The position numbers were made by a program, and so were the translations under genes. From Alectoria sarmentosa (taxonomy: Eukaryota; Ascomycota; Lecanoromycetes; Lecanorales; Parmeliaceae), in NCBI GenBank assembly GCA_009733775.1, contig WOGZ01000632.1:1-10528 (forward strand): a stretch of DNA of 10,528 nucleotides. The letters run 5' to 3'. Positions within the stretch are counted from its first letter, which is position 1. Every line of letters begins with the position of its first letter. Under the pieces are notes generated by a model. The model saw only the letters and a list, made by a program, of their open reading frames with translations. It was not told the DNA's origin and searched no databases. Positions 1 to 6,879 of this stretch are shown here, piece by piece.

Positions 1-150
1 AACGCGTCAACAATTAAAACTTTAATCAACAATTTGTCAACAATTTTCCAACAATTTCTCAACAACAAATTATTAATGTCAATAATCTGTCAATAATGCG
101 TCAATAATTTTTCAACATTTTATCAACAATTTTTGATTTGTCAACAAATT
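1..150. repeat. 11-bp minisatellite (TCAACAATTTG-like units)
   Basis: The motif TCAAC or TCAAT (once CCAAC) starts at 7, 26, 37, 48, 59, 79, 90, 101, 112, 123 and 141, so most steps are exactly 11 bases. Units alternate between TCAACAAT and TCAATAAT forms, which differ by one C-to-T change as RIP would cause. The period is not a multiple of three, which argues against a protein repeat. The array may continue to the left of the window. It lies just beyond the protease end of the minus-strand Ty3-like relic and may be its broken edge or an independent satellite. Confidence 0.75.
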
Positions 151-229
151 GTTTTTATTTTCAAATAATTATCAACTTGTTTATAAATAGAATATCTCCC
201 TCAAGGTATTAATCAGAAATCTTTCGCTC

Positions 230-740
230 GCGTTGTTACCCTAAGATAAGTCGTTTTAAAAACAATTTGTTATTTATATTCATAAAACATTTCGTATTTA
301 AATAATCTGATTCAAGAGACGCATTTTTAAAAAAATTGAAAATTTCGATCAAATAATGTCAAAAATGAAAAGACATTTTATTCGAAAAAATAAAATAAAT
401 TATTAATTTAATCAATTTCAATTTCTTAATAACAAATAATTTTTTCATTAAAATCGATTTATATAATGATTTTTTATCTTTTTATAATTTTTTAAATTTT
501 ATTATTTTTCGTCGATAAAATTTCGATTAAAGATATATATATAAAAGATTATTAAAAGCAAATTTCTTTTAACATTCATAACATATTAATTTTTCATTTA
601 TTTTGTTAATTATGATATGATAAAAAACAATAACGGATTTAACGTTTACGTTATCCTTAAATTTCGTTTTATTTTTATCTTTTAAAAGCTTATTTTTATA
701 AACCTCGTAAAATTATTCTTTATTGTTTATATGATAAAAA
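230..740 (-). pseudogene. Ty3-like finger and aspartic protease remnant
   Basis: Minus-strand translation contains ICYEC (codons at 586-572), followed by a stop in the next position, then KKFAFNNLLYIYL. Fungal gypsy polyproteins often have, just ahead of the protease, a finger of the form C-x2-C, Phe, N-N-x-L-H-x-H-L. The Cys pair, the Phe and the NNxL part are kept here, while the His positions read as Tyr (CAT or CAC to TAT or TAC is one C-to-T step). About 90 codons further, in the same frame, YLNTKCFMN (about 304-278) aligns with the C-L-D-T-G-C-T/S-M-S protease active site. Asp to Asn and Gly to Lys fit G-to-A changes, so the catalytic Asp is lost. The flap region after it is not recognisable. 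A decayed nuclear gene with a finger is the alternative, but the order favours a retroelement. Confidence 0.5.
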
Positions 741-872
741 AAAAATCTGCGAAATAATAAGCATTAGAATTTTTATGATATTTTTCGATATTATAATAAA
801 TATTTTTATTCGAAAATTCATTAAAATAAACTTCTTGCGAAACGCGAATTATTAATATTTCATTAAATTCTT

Positions 873-944
873 TTAAATTTTCATATCTTAAATTTTCATA
901 TTTCGGATCATATTTTAAATTCTCGTATTTAAGATTTTCGTATT
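873..944 (-). repeat. In-frame 15-bp repeat encoding YENLK units
   Basis: Units at 873-887, 888-902, 915-929 and 930-944 share the pattern TTAAATTTTCATATT with few changes, and a 12-base variant (903-914) sits in the middle. On the minus strand they read YENLK, YENLK, YDPK, YENLR, YENLK in the gag-like frame with no stop codon. The unit lengths are multiples of three, so the repeat grew while the region was still coding. Confidence 0.7.
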
Positions 945-2564
945 TTTGATTATTATCATATTATCTCGAAAAATAAAATGATCATTTATTTCGATTTTCA
1001 TAATTCGATCGATTTGAATATTATAATTAATTTGATTATGCGTTTTCAATCGTGATTATAAACGATTATTTAAATGTTGAAAAATCGTTTTTTAAAATAA
1101 ATGAATTTGATTGAAATTGCTTTTAAATTTGAACTTAAATCGACGATTGTGTATAAAATAATATTTAATCGTCTTGATTTTATTAATCAAAAATATAAAC
1201 TCGTTGATCATAAAGAGAATATATAAAAAAGTTCGTATAATTTACATATAACGACGTCGATTAAAAAGTATATGATCTCGACATAAAAGATTTATTAAAA
1301 AAAATGATTTATTCGTATATTCACTTTTTTTTTGATATTGATTTTCTCTTTTCAAATCGATCTCGATTATAATCACGATTACGATTACGTTCACGCTTTT
1401 TATTCTTTTCACGATCACGAATTTCTTTACGAATATTTTTTTATTGAAATTTCTTTTGTTGATAAATACGATATTATAATTCTTTATAATTATCAAATTT
1501 TTTTATGAATTAACATAAAGTGATGTGAAAAATAAACGATGATATGAGAATTTAAAATTCGACGTTTAAATGATTTTAAGTTCAAATAATTTGAGCATAT
1601 TCATTCGTAATATTTATTTAAATTGCATATTTGAATACGTTTTAAACATGATTAATTGAATCTCGCTTATTATTAATGTTTATTATAATATAAACTTATT
1701 TAATAAATTAATTCAATGTCGAGAATATCGAGATTTTGAATCTTTTTTATAAATAAGTAAATGTTTTTTGAATTTCATTTGCAATTGCATCATGATATTC
1801 TTTTCATTTTGAAAAAATAAAATTAATTATCAAAAAAGTGTCATTTTACGAAAACAAATGAAAAGATTTATTTATATGATATTTTTTTTTGATTATAGCG
1901 TAATCTTTTACTCATCGATAATTTTTTTTTTAATATATATTCTTTTTGTTTATAAAAACAATATTATTAATATTATAAAATTCTTTTAAATTTGAATAAA
2001 AGAATCTCAAATCGAAAATATGAAAATAATTTTCAATTTTTTTTTTATTTTTTTGAATTTGTTTAAGAGATTTATGAAATTTTTATAATTTAAAAGAGTT
2101 TATCGAATTGAATGTAAATTGAAGATTATTCAAAATAATTTGCATAATTTATAACATTGTTTATTATATAACAAGGTTTATTTTTAAAAAAATAAGAAAT
2201 AAGAATTGTTACGTTTTCGATTTTTGAGAAGGTCAAGAGAGTAAAAATTCAATTATATATTTTTATTCGAAGTTCTTTGATTAAGTTGGAATAAAAATTC
2301 GATTATTATCGAGATTGAGAAAATTGATATTAAAGAAATTACGAAACTCGTCAAAATCATTATTATTCTTAATCATTTTATCAAAGATAACTCTTTTAAA
2401 CGAAAAAAAAAGAAATCTCAAATCGTCAAAAGATAAAAAAGATGAAAAAAGTGATTTAATTTTTCGAATTGTTAACGAAGAGAATAAAGGGATAAAATGT
2501 CTTAATGTGAATGTAAATTGATATTATTCTTTTTTTTAAAGAATCGAATCTTTTAAATTAAAGA

Positions 2565-2760
2565 TAATCGTTTCAATAAAATGAATAAATCTAAATATGA
2601 AATCATTATTAAATAGATTTTCGAAAGTTTTTTCGATAAGGTGAATAGGTTTAAATATAAAATCGTTATTAAATAAATTTTCAAAAGTTTTTTCGATAAA
2701 ATGAATAGGTTTAAATGTGAATTCGTTATTAAATAAATTCTCAAAAGTTTTTTCGCTTTT
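2565..2760 (-). repeat. 60-bp tandem repeat, three copies, in-frame
   Basis: Bases 2581-2640, 2641-2700 and 2701-2755 are three copies with an exact 60-base period. They differ mainly by A/G and C/T exchanges. On the minus strand, in the gag-like frame, each copy encodes 20 residues with the core EKTFENLFNND followed by a Phe/Lys/Pro/Ile/His segment. No stop codon occurs in any copy in that frame, while the other two minus frames and the plus frames carry stops or give less sensible peptides. A partial fourth unit may precede them on the plus strand (2569-2580). Confidence 0.8.
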
Positions 2761-2850
2761 CGATAAAATGATTTTTTTTTAAATGATTAAGTATTTTGAT
2801 AAATGAGAAAATAAAAAAAATATAAAACGTGATTTTCATCAATAATGAAT

Positions 2851-3267
2851 CTTATAATCGATGAAAAATAAATATGTTTTTACTAAAAATAACGAATATA
2901 ATTCGTAAATGAGACTTATTAATTATTCAATCAAAAAATTAAAAAGGTGATTTATCGAATTAAATCGAACTCGTGCACGCTCATTTTTAATAATTTTGAT
3001 TTCTTTAAAAATAAACGACGAACGAAATTTGTTTCGAATAATGTAATTTACGAATTAACGAATTTTCTCGTTTAATAGATTCGCGTAAAGATGATCATTG
3101 ACAAAAAATTCCTATAATTGAAAAGCAAAAATGATTGTTTTACGATTAACGAGATTAATAAAAGAAACCACTTTGAAAATCTCGTCGATCAACTTAAGAA
3201 ATAATTGTCAATGATCACGAAGGAAAATAAAGATCGTGTAAGCTTTTTGATGTGTAAAAGCAATTTC
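2851..3267. other. Interval with a foldback-like structure, no gene seen
   Basis: I see no coding frame that can be assigned here. The only structure is the nested inverted repeat at 3092-3217, described separately. The interval lies between the minus-strand Ty3-like relic and the first copia-type LTR, so it could hold the 5' end of the former. I find no terminal TG/CA pair or duplicated copy that would prove an LTR. Confidence 0.4.
3092..3217. repeat. Nested inverted repeat (foldback-like, 126 bp)
   Basis: The outer arms TGATCATTGACAA (3092-3104) and TTGTCAATGATCA (3205-3217) are perfect 13-base reverse complements. Inside, GATTAACGAGATT (3144-3156) and AATCTCGTCGATC (3178-3190) form a second, nearly perfect pair around a 21-base loop. 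The two half-spacers differ in length (39 versus 14 bases). The bases beside the outer arms do not form a clear target-site duplication. It could be a decayed MITE or foldback element, or a structured piece of a larger element. Confidence 0.5.
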
Positions 3268-3280
3268 TGTTGAAATTCGG

Positions 3281-3317
3281 GTCACGTAACGTCAAGCCTT
3301 GATGGTTACGTGCGCAC
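3281..3317 (+). promoter_or_regulatory. ACGTG inverted repeat in LTR A (decayed E-box)
   Basis: CACGTAAC (3283-3290) and GTTACGTG (3305-3312) are perfect inverted copies, with a smaller TCAA/TTGA pair between them. Comparison with LTR B, which reads GGTTACGTGA at the first site, suggests an ancestral GTCACGTGAC palindrome from which each copy lost different C or G bases. CACGTG is the core bound by bHLH regulators such as Cbf1. Binding here is inference. Confidence 0.45.
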
Positions 3318-3328
3318 ATTAATGCGTT

Positions 3329-3339
3329 TATATATAAAT
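3329..3339 (+). promoter_or_regulatory. TATA-like box of LTR A
   Basis: TATATATAAAT sits about 60 bases after the LTR start, downstream of the ACGTG elements and upstream of a pyrimidine-rich TTTTCCTTT. This is the usual U3/R layout. The equivalent in LTR B reads TAACATAAAT (3976-3985). Confidence 0.5.
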
Positions 3340-3402
3340 CGCTTTTCCTTTCGTAATACTCTTAGAGCAATACAATTAAATGTTTTATTTCATATTTTGA
3401 TA

Positions 3403-3415
3403 AGTTATGAGCTCG
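3403..3415 (+). other. Primer-binding site A (internal initiator tRNA-Met)
   Basis: The bases directly after LTR A read AGTTATGAGCTCG. Together with copy B (GATTATGAACCCG) they give the consensus GGTTATGAGCCCG, each copy differing by two C-to-T or G-to-A changes. That consensus is complementary to the anticodon stem-loop of fungal initiator tRNA-Met (GGGCUCAUAACC). Copia-type elements are known to prime from such an internal half-tRNA. Confidence 0.75.
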
Positions 3416-3620
3416 AATTTGTATCGACATTATTATAACATAATCTATTTATTATTCATTATAATTAAGATTATTTTTAGACATTTTTATATTCATGACA
3501 ATGAAAATATTAATTATAAAAATCGTTATATTTATATAACATAATTTTCTTGATGTGAGCAATGTTCATTATAAAATAATTATTTAAATTAAAACGATTA
3601 CGATTCGTTCACAATGATAA
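3416..3620 (+). repeat. 5' leader segment, copy A
   Basis: The stretch aligns with 4062-4260 after LTR B. Shared landmarks are TATTCAT-like blocks, ATTATAATTA, CATTTTTATATTCATGACAATGA against ATTTATCGCAATGAGACAAT, and TTGATGTGAGCAAT against TTGAGATGAATAAT. After about 3620 I can no longer align the two copies, so copy A appears to keep only the first 200 bases of the internal region. Confidence 0.6.
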
Positions 3621-3923
3621 CGCGCAAAAATCGTAAAAAAATAAACGTAAAAAAAACAACGTTGAAAATTAATGATATTTAAAACGTTTTTTTTAATAAT
3701 CAATAACGCTCTTTCGAGAATTATAGATGTTTTTAAAAATTAACATCATTTTTTCAAACGTTGAAACATTATTAATATTCGATCACTTTTATTAATATTC
3801 GCATCGCTCTCACTTTCGTTCGAAATAAAATAAAATAATTCGAAACATATCGCAAATAATCGTAATATATCGAAATTAATAAAAGTTATTATACGATCGT
3901 GATCACGTGATTATTAAATTTTT
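3621..3923. other. AT-rich spacer between LTR copies, no gene seen
   Basis: I find no readable domain. There is a short direct repeat of ATTAATATTCG around 3770-3800. Just before LTR B the palindromic words CGTGATCACG (3897-3906) and TCACGTGA (3903-3910) overlap. It may be the deleted remainder of the element belonging to LTR A or host DNA between two insertions. Confidence 0.4.
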
Positions 3924-4048
3924 TGTCGAAATTCAGGTTACGTGATAGGTTACGTGACACGAGCGCATGCGCTCGTAACATAAATCGCACTTTCCTTTAT
4001 AACACTCTTAAAATAATATAATTAAATGTCTTATATCACATTTTCACA
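3924..4048 (+). mobile_element. Copia-type LTR, copy B (5' LTR of main element)
   Basis: It begins TGTCGAAATTCAGG and ends TTTTCACA, giving the TG...CA ends normal for LTRs. It aligns throughout with LTR A at an offset of 656 bases near the start and 646 near the end because of a gap of about ten bases. It contains two GGTTACGTGA sites (3936-3945 and 3948-3957), a 16-base palindrome (3960-3975), a weak TATA-like TAACATAAAT, and a CTTTCCTTT tract. The primer-binding site follows at once, which marks it as a 5' LTR. Confidence 0.78.
3936..3975 (+). promoter_or_regulatory. U3 element cluster of LTR B
   Basis: Two direct copies of GGTTACGTGA (3936-3945, 3948-3957) are followed by the perfect palindrome CGAGCGCATGCGCTCG (3960-3975). 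The palindrome is unusually GC-rich for the window, and its Cs lie largely in CpG or GpC. LTR A has only a worn version (TGCGCACATTAATGCG). The position ahead of the TATA-like box suggests promoter elements; the binding protein is unknown. Confidence 0.45.
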
Positions 4049-4061
4049 GATTATGAACCCG
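4049..4061 (+). other. Primer-binding site B (internal initiator tRNA-Met)
   Basis: GATTATGAACCCG follows LTR B directly. Relative to the consensus GGTTATGAGCCCG it has two G-to-A changes at other positions than those altered in copy A. The match is to the anticodon region of initiator tRNA-Met, including the complement of the CAU anticodon, as in half-tRNA priming by copia elements. Confidence 0.78.
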
Positions 4062-5059
4062 AGCTTGTTCGACGATCGTTATAAATATAATTTATCTATT
4101 CATCATTATAATTATAATTGTTTTTAAATATTTCATATTTATCGCAATGAGACAATCAATTATAAAGATTTTTATTTAATTAATCTTTTTGAGATGAATA
4201 ATTTTTATTTGTAAAATGATTTTTGAATTTGAACGATCATAATCCGAAATTCGAAAATTAAAAATCTTTCAATTTTTAACGAATCGAAATTATTCATTTT
4301 TAATCGACGTCGCATATGATCGTGCGATCGAATCATAATAAAATCTTTATAATATTGTTAATTTCCCTACGTAAAACACATTAAATAAAAAAAAATGCGT
4401 TTTTGTTTTTATAACATTTCATTAAATTAATGATTTGCATTTTTAACGATATATCGAATTAATAATATAAATTAAATGATTGAATGTTAACATCATTATC
4501 AATTTAATTATTATTTAAAACAATTTAAAGTTGAATTTATTATCATTTAAACGTTTAAAAACTTATTTAAAATTAAAAATAATAAACTTTGTGTGTTAAA
4601 ATTAATGTTTTGATTTTAAAAACCTTTTAAAAAAAAAGGTTGAGATTTTATCATCGAATTTTTTATTTATTATCGATAACATTTTATCATCGTGATTATG
4701 AAATTTGATTAATTTTAATTTCACGATGATAATCGTCGAAGCGAATATTTTGAATTCGAATTTTTGATTGAATAATATAAAAAAAATACGAATTTTTTAA
4801 AAAAATTTACACGTTTATAATTACACTCAATATAATTTCAATCGAATTCAATTTTTATTATTAAATTTAAAATCAAATTTTTTATATTATTGATATCATT
4901 TTATTGCAATATTATCACTCAAATTTATCGTCAATTCTCACATAAACATTTTTCATTGTTATTATAAAACCTTGAAACATAACAATAACAATTAATTAAT
5001 ATCGATAAAAATTTAAATGATTTTGATGAAAATTAATAAAGCATTTATTTCATTTTTTT
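4062..5059 (+). other. Leader of the copia element
   Basis: About 1 kb between the primer-binding site and the first gag-like frame. The first 200 bases are shared with the copy A leader. I see no open frame with recognisable content in the rest. It holds two hairpin candidates: AACCTTTT/AAAAGGTT with a five-A loop (4621-4641), and TATCATCGTG/CACGATGATA (4685-4694 and 4732-4741) with an inner GAAATT/AATTTC pair. ATTTTATCATCG occurs twice as a direct repeat (about 4646 and 4681). Such structures could have served packaging or translation, but this is inference. Confidence 0.5.
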
Positions 5060-6165
5060 CATATTATTATTATGCGATAACGACTTTAAAGTCAACGAGA
5101 AATTATTTGACGCTTTAAATAATATCGAAATCTTTAATCTACGCGTTAAAAACAAACGATCTTATTTATTAATTTTTTTTGAAACGTTCGAATCGTCTTT
5201 TAAATCATCATTAAATTCGTTTATTTCAACATCTTTTTAAAGCGATATTTCTTAAAGCGATTTTTTCGATTCGTTTTTAACCGTGATAAAAGAACTTTCG
5301 TCTTCATTATTTTCATTATTATTATCAATCTCTTATATCCCTTTATTTATTTCTTTTAATATCGATAATTAAATTCAACGTTTAAAATGTCATTGAAAAT
5401 ATCTTTATAAATGATAAAAACAATTTTTTTTTAACCTTTATTATTATTTTAGAATTCATTATCGAATATATTAAATGAAATGAAGATATCAACGATTGAT
5501 TAATGTTGAACAATCTTTAACCCTTTATTAACATCATTAAATTTAAAATTTACATAATTATTCGTTAACGTCTTGATTACGTTAATCATTAATTCATCAA
5601 AAAATATAACGAAAATCCCCAAATTATGTTAAACGCTATCGATGTTTATTATAAATTTATAAGTTTTAAACTCTATATCGAGCTTGTGCGTCAATTATAT
5701 AACATCAACATCAATTTCAAAAAAAACGTTCATTAATATGAAAAAAACTTTCGTAAAATCAACGTCGAAATTATTAATTTAAACGATTTATTATTATTGT
5801 CAAAGCCTTATTTCATTCAATTTTTTTTTATAAAATTCGATAAAATTTACCATGTCTTTATAATAATTTATATTTAAATTCATATACTTTATAATTCGAA
5901 AATTATCAAATTCGATTCGATTATTTATAACGTAATAAATGAAAAGCGTTATATGCTCGCAATTAAAAAAAATGATAATATTATACTCGCTCATCGCAAT
6001 AACAAAAATAAACAATTTATCAAAGACGATTTCGATGATTTTGATTTTATTAATCGTAAAATTTATGTTTTTTATAAAATCGTTAATCGCAAATTTAAGC
6101 ATTTTTTTATTAAATATTAAATTAAATTTTTTTATTTAAAGTTTGAGAAGTTTATGAGTGAATAA
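5060..6165 (+). pseudogene. gag: Copia gag remnant
   Basis: Gag forms the particle that packages the element RNA. The first part (about 5060-5390, codon starts divisible by 3) is a nearly open Ser/Leu/Phe-rich stretch, likely once Pro-rich. The rest (about 5390-6165, codon starts with remainder 1) contains the gag core of the UBN2 / Retrotran_gag_2 type: NENPQIMLNAIDVYYKF, then YIELVRQLYNI, HxYEKNFRKINVEI, a Leu/Pro segment, and KFDKIYHVF (roughly 5605-5850). These fit the conserved order of region, subunit-interface and Y-x-x-F-R-x-I motifs. NVINEKRYMLAI (about 5925-5960) is typical of the part after the core. A segment at 6064-6105 has the spacing of a CCHC knuckle, but all four ligands are changed, so the knuckle is doubtful. 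The start codon cannot be placed. Antisense open stretches here are incidental. Confidence 0.75.
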
Positions 6166-6365
6166 AAAAAAAAGAAAAAGATGTAAATCGATATCATTTA
6201 TATGAGCATTAATGTTTTAAATGTTAAACGCAAACGCATCGAAAAAGCGTTATTTAACGTCTTCGCTTCAAAAAAAAATGATTATTTTAACGTCAATATA
6301 ACGTATATTTCAAAGAAAAACGATTATCTTCATATTCATATAACATTTTTAAATGAATTAAACGA

Positions 6366-6401
6366 TTAAAATCATTCGAATTTCATTTCGAATGATTTTA
6401 A
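6366..6401. repeat. Perfect 15-bp hairpin
   Basis: TTAAAATCATTCGAA (6366-6380) and TTCGAATGATTTTAA (6387-6401) are perfect reverse complements around the six-base loop TTTCAT. The hairpin lies in the linker between gag and protease of the copia polyprotein. It is not followed by a T run typical of a terminator. Chance is possible in such AT-rich DNA but not likely at this length. Confidence 0.7.
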
Positions 6402-6439
6402 CATTTTAAATATAATCAATTAATCAAATCAAAATAAAA

Positions 6440-6850
6440 ACGAAAATTTTATCAATTTAATAACGAATTCGAATTTGAACAAAAATTTATTATTTATCAA
6501 ATTTATGAATCTTGATATTCGAATTATGATAAACTTTGATTGCACTCGTTATTTCTTTATCAACCATTTAATATTTATTATTTATATTAAAATTTAATCT
6601 CGATTTATCAAAGACATTAAAAACGTTAAAATTTAATCTTTTATTTATAATATCATTAATTTTGATTACAATGTCAATAATAAACGCGTTATTTTAACGA
6701 TCTTTAATATTTTACACGTACTCGATATAAGCGTTAATCTTTTATCAATTAAAAAGCTTTTAAATATCGACATTAAAGTCGTCTTTTATAAAAAAAAATT
6801 ATATCTTAATTCAAAACAATATCACATTAATCAATACGTGAAATCACGAT
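6440..6850 (+). pseudogene. Copia aspartic protease remnant
   Basis: This domain released the mature proteins from the polyprotein. In the frame with codon starts of remainder 1, IMINFDCTRYFFINHL (about 6526-6573) aligns with the copia pattern W-I-x-D-S-G-C-T-x-H-x-x-x. The catalytic triplet Asp-Ser-Gly at 6532-6540 reads Asn-Phe-Asp, each change being explainable by G-to-A or C-to-T, so activity is lost. Further on, VNNKRVILTIFNILHVLDIS and VNLLSIKKLL (about 6684-6767) match the strongly conserved region L-x-x-V-L-x-V-P-x-x-x-x-N-L-L-S-V-x-x-L that closes the copia protease and opens the pre-integrase part. Two TAA stops lie between these blocks. Confidence 0.85.
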
Positions 6851-6879
6851 GATTTTTTTTGAATCTTTAAAAAAAAAAT

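Larger units (their letters stand above)
180..2850 (-). mobile_element. Degraded Ty3-like retrotransposon fragment (gag to protease)
   Basis: A single minus-strand reading frame (lowest codon base with remainder 1 modulo 3) can be followed with only scattered stop codons from about 2800 down to the A run at 736-745. Reading then continues in the neighbouring frame (remainder 2) down to about 230. Order along the minus strand is repeat-containing N-terminal part, charged Arg/Glu/Asp/Asn-rich part, Gln/Asn-rich part, a Cys-x2-Cys finger, and a protease-like motif. This order resembles the gag plus finger plus retropepsin section of fungal Ty3/gypsy elements. No reverse transcriptase, integrase or LTR of this element is visible, so it is a truncated relic. 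Both ends are estimates. Confidence 0.55.
745..2850 (-). pseudogene. Gag-like polyprotein remnant with repeats
   Basis: About 700 codons can be read in one minus-strand frame, interrupted by stops that are mostly TAA. From N to C terminus there are three 20-residue repeats containing EKTFENLFNND (about 2755-2581), a long Phe/Leu/Ile/Lys/Asn-rich part, a possible gag core end around KFDNYKEL (about 1500), and the very basic and acidic stretch EIRDREKNKKRERNRNRD (about 1430-1370). A Gln/Asn/Ser-rich part follows (about 1180-1000), and then 5-residue repeats of the type YENLK (944-873). The charged and Gln/Asn-rich C-terminal parts suit a nucleic-acid-binding gag, but no canonical CCHC knuckle is visible. 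The frame ends in the A run at 736-745, where it joins the finger/protease frame. The start is uncertain. The family assignment rests mainly on what follows it. Confidence 0.45.
3268..3402 (+). mobile_element. Copia-type LTR, copy A
   Basis: The copy starts TGTTGAAATTCGGGTCACG and ends just before a primer-binding site. It aligns with copy B at 3924-4048 over its whole length: same first bases, same ACGTG-rich block, same AT-rich TATA-like block, same TTTCCTTT, CTCTTA and ATTAAATGT segments. Copy A carries about ten extra bases in its first third. Most other differences are C/T or G/A. The terminal CA expected for an LTR reads TA here (3401-3402) and CA in copy B. A 5-base target duplication cannot be shown because the partner LTR is not identified. 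Confidence 0.75.

Noticed and set aside
231..248. Telomere-like CCCTAA
   Set aside because: A single occurrence inside the minus-strand relic, with no tandem copies.
150..280. Left-edge LTR with TATAAATAG and an LTR end near CCCTAAG, plus strand
   Set aside because: No second copy, no primer site after it, and the adjoining sequence reads as minus-strand protease, so a plus-strand LTR is not supported.
1242..1496. Minus-strand open stretch of 84 codons starting from an ATG
   Set aside because: The neighbouring minus frame gives the charged Arg/Glu/Asp run and joins continuously to the parts up- and downstream, so this frame is a shadow.
2315..2521. Plus-strand open stretch of 68 codons rich in Lys and Ser
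   Set aside because: The region belongs to the long minus-strand gag-like frame, and there is no family signal, start context or partner on the plus strand.
2553..2744. Minus-strand hydrophobic repeat peptide, first considered a membrane repeat
   Set aside because: It is a frame shadow of the same 60-base repeat. The frame shared with the rest of the gag-like protein reads EKTFENLFNND units instead.
2581..2760. CRISPR-like array
   Set aside because: The period is a uniform 60 bases without distinct repeat and spacer parts, and it encodes an in-frame peptide repeat.
5800..6102. Minus-strand open stretch of 100 codons
   Set aside because: It is antisense to the gag frame, which carries the recognisable motifs (KFDKIYHVF, NVINEKRYMLAI). 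The antisense peptide shows no family features.
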